Source: Capitella teleta (lineage: Eukaryota; Annelida; Polychaeta; Capitellidae). Taken from it: DNA of 64,000 bases. The position numbers and the translations under genes were made by a program. Positions 61,501 through 64,000 of the stretch are shown one piece after another (the first letter of the stretch is position 1; the number at the start of each line of letters is the position of its first letter). Location: contig KB311344.1 in NCBI GenBank assembly GCA_000328365.1, positions 1-64,000 on the forward strand, written 5' to 3'. Below the pieces are notes generated by a model that did no database searches, was not told the DNA's origin, and was given only the letters and a program-made list of their open reading frames with translations.

Positions 61501-63446
61501 TTCCTCGATTATTGCGGATCTTTCGCAGGCGTATGTTATCCCAAAGATGAGATTGGCACCTCCGATATTAACATTCAATCCGAAATTGACACGGCCAGTA
61601 GATCAGGTAAGTGCTATGCCAACGGTGTGTTAACTAATTTAGTTATCTTCGGTGGATATTGCGCTATAGAAAATGATTTCTGTATTTATTATCTATTACT
61701 AAATATTTAATTTCTTCATAAATATCACAAATGCAATGAAATACCGCACGATGATAAAATTGAGCTTTTTGTATTCATCATCTAAGCTTATGTTGTGACT
61801 GACATGAAATGGACAATCGACTGCAATGGAATTCTGACTGGGTGGGAACTGAGGGTCGGTGAAGACTGCGACATCGAGCTACAAGTATGGGGAGACGTTG
61901 ACCTCCTGGCGAAACGAGCCCGCTTGAAATCGACATCGACTCATCATGGTGAACCTGACAACAATGGTCGATGATATATTTCAACACTGGCATTTCTTCC
62001 AGTTCCAAAAAGCGATTCTGAACCGCATGTCATTGAGTTGCCACGTGACCAGCAAGTACCAATCACAAAGGGTGACGTCATTGGCTGGTATTTGCAATAC
62101 GTAAGGTATACTGGCAAAATGAGCATGTTTTTCGTTTCACCAAAACGCAGGCTGGGTGGCAAGAAAGACACCTTACTGCATTCGGAAGGATGTAGATCCT
62201 GCACGAACAGCTATCTGGTCGAAGCTGTCGGCTTGTTCAGTCCGTTTGCGCCAGGCGATCTGTTCACCTTCTCCAATGATGGCTATGACATCGGGATCAG
62301 CAAAGACTTTGCAATCAAAGCGGTCGTGTCGTCAGGTGGGATCTCGTGTGTCCCGGATATTTAACCATTCTGATCCTCTTTCCTCCAAAGGGTCTGCTCC
62401 ACAATTCACAGGGATGCCAACCACGGTCGACGTCATTCTCTCGATCCTGGACAATTCGAGTTCATCCGCATTATTAACAGTACAGGCTGTCGACGATGAC
62501 ATTAACGATGTCATTTCATATTCACTGGTGTCTATTTCCCCCCAAGCGGATATATTTGCGTTGAATTCTTCCTCAGGTAAATGTTCACTTTGCACTCGGT
62601 TTAAAACACGGCGTTATTTTTGTTCATTTCAGGTGTTTTAACCATTGAAGCCGGTGCATATGCATCCGCAGCATACGAACTCGACATTCGGGGCACAGAC
62701 GGCGCTTATAGCACTCTGTACAAGCTCAGAGTTCGACTCGAGGGTGATGAACAGGACGACGACGAGGATGACGTCACCAAAGAGCCGATCGGGGCTCCCT
62801 CTGCCGGTTTTTTTCAGACTCTTCCCGGTTACATCGTGCTGGGAGTAGTAGGTCTGCTTGTGATGGGGGCCATTGTAGCAGGGATTGCCGTCTGCCTGGT
62901 TAAGAACAAAAAGAGCAGAGCCAAGTAAGCCTGAAGCTACAATCTGAGCTGATTATTAATTGTGTTTTTATTTGGCAGATTCGTGGTTCACCCCGAAACG
63001 ACATCACCGCCATTGTAAGATGTCCCGCATAATTTAAATTTCAAGCAAACTAATATATCCCACGGGGTACTAACAATAAGGGCCACGATGTTAATTTGCG
63101 GAATTTTGTAATAGTATTGCTCCACACGAAACTAAATGCTATTTCAGATGCCCAATGAAATACTGCTCGATTTGATTTGAGTAATTTATCTGGTTTCAGG
63201 GAATCAAAGAAATATATCCAGAGAGGTGCGTAGTTTTCACTGCGAATGCCCAGGTATTATCGGTGTGTTGCAGAGCCGTCCACCATGACGGACGTTGTTG
63301 TGAACGATAGCAAGTTCGCCACTGCTCCGGCGAATCAAACGGCCCCACCCGATCAACCGGAGATGCAGCGAGAGATGACGGTGCTGCCTCCAGAGAGGGC
63401 GTCTCCAACGCCTCTCATCGTAAAACCTACTGCTGTGCACGCTTAA
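58577..63446 (+). CDS. type I membrane protein with three LQVW-sandwich + cadherin-like modules, 22 exons, 973 aa
   Basis: Exons: 58577-58643, 58724-58801, 58923-59078, 59160-59244, 59528-59718, 59969-60145, 60199-60327, 60378-60458, 60506-60667, 60713-60797, 60844-61040, 61107-61268, 61351-61479, 61529-61606, 61787-61948, 62003-62087, 62151-62335, 62391-62576, 62633-62924, 62979-63014, 63200-63225, 63274-63446. Seen: a signal peptide (1-22, 'MNEYVTALLLVLRCTTVLYC'); three modules at ~23-294, 295-566 and 567-834. Each has a Cys leader, a domain with 'WxxxCCGVISxWE' and 'LQ(V/I)W', a 'GNAIGW' strand, 'CDTCTLDYF(L/I)E', and a cadherin-like unit ('YTLTLEVTDG', 'DDINDVISYSL'). An acidic stalk, a TM helix (865-888, 'YIVLGVVGLLVMGAIVAGIA'), stop-transfer 'KNKKSRAK' and an 85-aa tail follow. 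The likely role is cell-surface adhesion or sensing (inference). No gene name recognised. Confidence 0.85.
58802..58829 (+). repeat. duplicated 5' splice site in the cadherin-like gene
   Basis: ATTACAG|GTATGTCG occurs at 58802 and again at 58821, a 19-nt tandem duplication immediately downstream of exon 2. The first donor keeps the reading frame. The second would shift it. Confidence 0.85.
62088..62150 (+). other. 63-nt intron that is open and in frame
   Basis: Homology with modules 1 and 2 shows an intron after the GW codon (TG|GTATTT ... CGCAG|GCTGG). Its length is divisible by three and it has no in-frame stop, so retention would insert 21 residues and still give a complete protein. Confidence 0.8.
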
Positions 63447-63482
63447 TGTGGGATGGAGGATCTATGGCTCCTGCATTTCTAG

Positions 63483-63488
63483 AATAAA
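63483..63488 (+). terminator. poly(A) signal of the cadherin-like gene
   Basis: AATAAA lies 37 nt after the stop codon in AGAATAAAATAATC. A very short 3' UTR is implied. Confidence 0.65.
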
Positions 63489-63667
63489 ATAATCAAAACT
63501 TAGATTATTGTAATGTATTATGGCAAAATCTTAGGATGGTGATAAAAAATGTGGGGATAAAACAGGCCAAATAGTACGTGCATTGGAAGAGAAGAAACAG
63601 CTGAGGGCTGGCTGCAATCGAGGGAGAGCCACCAGGCAGGTAAAAGAGAAGGCGTCGCCACATCGAA

Positions 63668-63882
63668 TGGCAAAATTCTGGATTGGAGGGAAGAAAGAAA
63701 GGCGCACCAGCAACCGCAGCGAGAGAAAGAAGGAGTCAATTGTCCAGTGGGAAGACTATACTGACATGTACAAGTGTAATGCACAGGCCGCGTCACCAAA
63801 GGGAGCACCAGTGCATTCTCTGGTGCCTCAGGAATCTCTGGTGTCTTTCCATGGCAAAGCAGAGGCCGGTTCATATTGCTAA
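63668..63882 (+). CDS. possible exon or small ORF, unassigned
   Basis: The frame continues from ~63571 to a stop at 63882, with the first ATG at 63668. It reads 'MAKFWIGGKKERRTSNRSER', 'ESIVQWEDYTDMYKC', then 'APVHSLVPQESLVSFHGKAE'. The composition is protein-like (basic then mixed), but no family is recognised. The opposite strand is also open for 130 codons (63910-63518), so strand is not certain. It may be a terminal exon of a gene beyond the window. Confidence 0.25.
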
Positions 63883-64000
63883 AAATTAATATCGAGGTCG
63901 ATGAGAACACGTTGCAGCGACAAGGTTAGACTGACTTCGAGTGGATTAAAAGCACGCTTTAAGTAATATTATGATCTGCGTTGTTCTTTGAACTTCCGAC

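Overview
This window is nuclear DNA from a multicellular animal, probably an invertebrate. Its genes are split into many short exons with GT-AG introns. The encoded proteins are animal families (USP7, HAPSTR1/C16orf72, a class-2 DYRK kinase, NECAP, a cadherin-like membrane protein). The space between genes holds LINE 3' ends, a tRNA-derived SINE, short inverted-repeat DNA elements and many microsatellites. I cannot place the phylum. There is one assembly gap (54778-54827), no rRNA gene, no free-standing tRNA gene, no CRISPR array and no bacterial operon structure.

Layout. 1-10.4 kb: a tandem repeat, long gene-free sequence, an antisense LINE 3' end and a ~425-bp inverted-repeat element. 10.6-24.7 kb (+): a DYRK2/3/4-type kinase whose twelve exons join in one frame to 663 aa, with three candidate first exons. 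24.7-26.3 kb: a LINE 3' end with a 5-mer tail and a SINE remnant. 27.1-30.5 kb (-): HAPSTR1 (four exons, 287 aa). 30.5-37.65 kb: intergenic, crowded with LINE pieces and two TTAA elements. 37.66-49.28 kb (+): USP7 (28 exons, 1139 aa) with the complete Cys/His/Asp triad. 51.73-53.40 kb (-): NECAP (seven exons, 277 aa) with a CRE/ETS/GC-box promoter. 54.9-55.3 kb (+): a small two-helix membrane protein. 55.6-57.4 kb: an inverted-repeat element into which a SINE and a TTAA element have inserted. 58.58-63.45 kb (+): a secreted/type I membrane protein of 973 aa built from three copies of a six-exon module.

How the genes relate. HAPSTR1 and USP7 lie head to head, the order and orientation I recall for human 16p13.2. 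Both proteins act in ubiquitin and stress signalling. This looks like very old microsynteny, and it is the strongest comparative point here. The strongest candidate for something poorly described is the triplicated 'LQVW + cadherin-like' receptor at the right end. A third theme is tandem duplication of 5' splice sites, seen in three unrelated genes. In the kinase, four donors stand 17 nt apart, and use of the fourth would add 17 residues in frame.

All exon models are from reading splice sites and frame by eye. In the five multi-exon genes the exon lengths sum to an exact multiple of three and end at a stop codon, which supports them.
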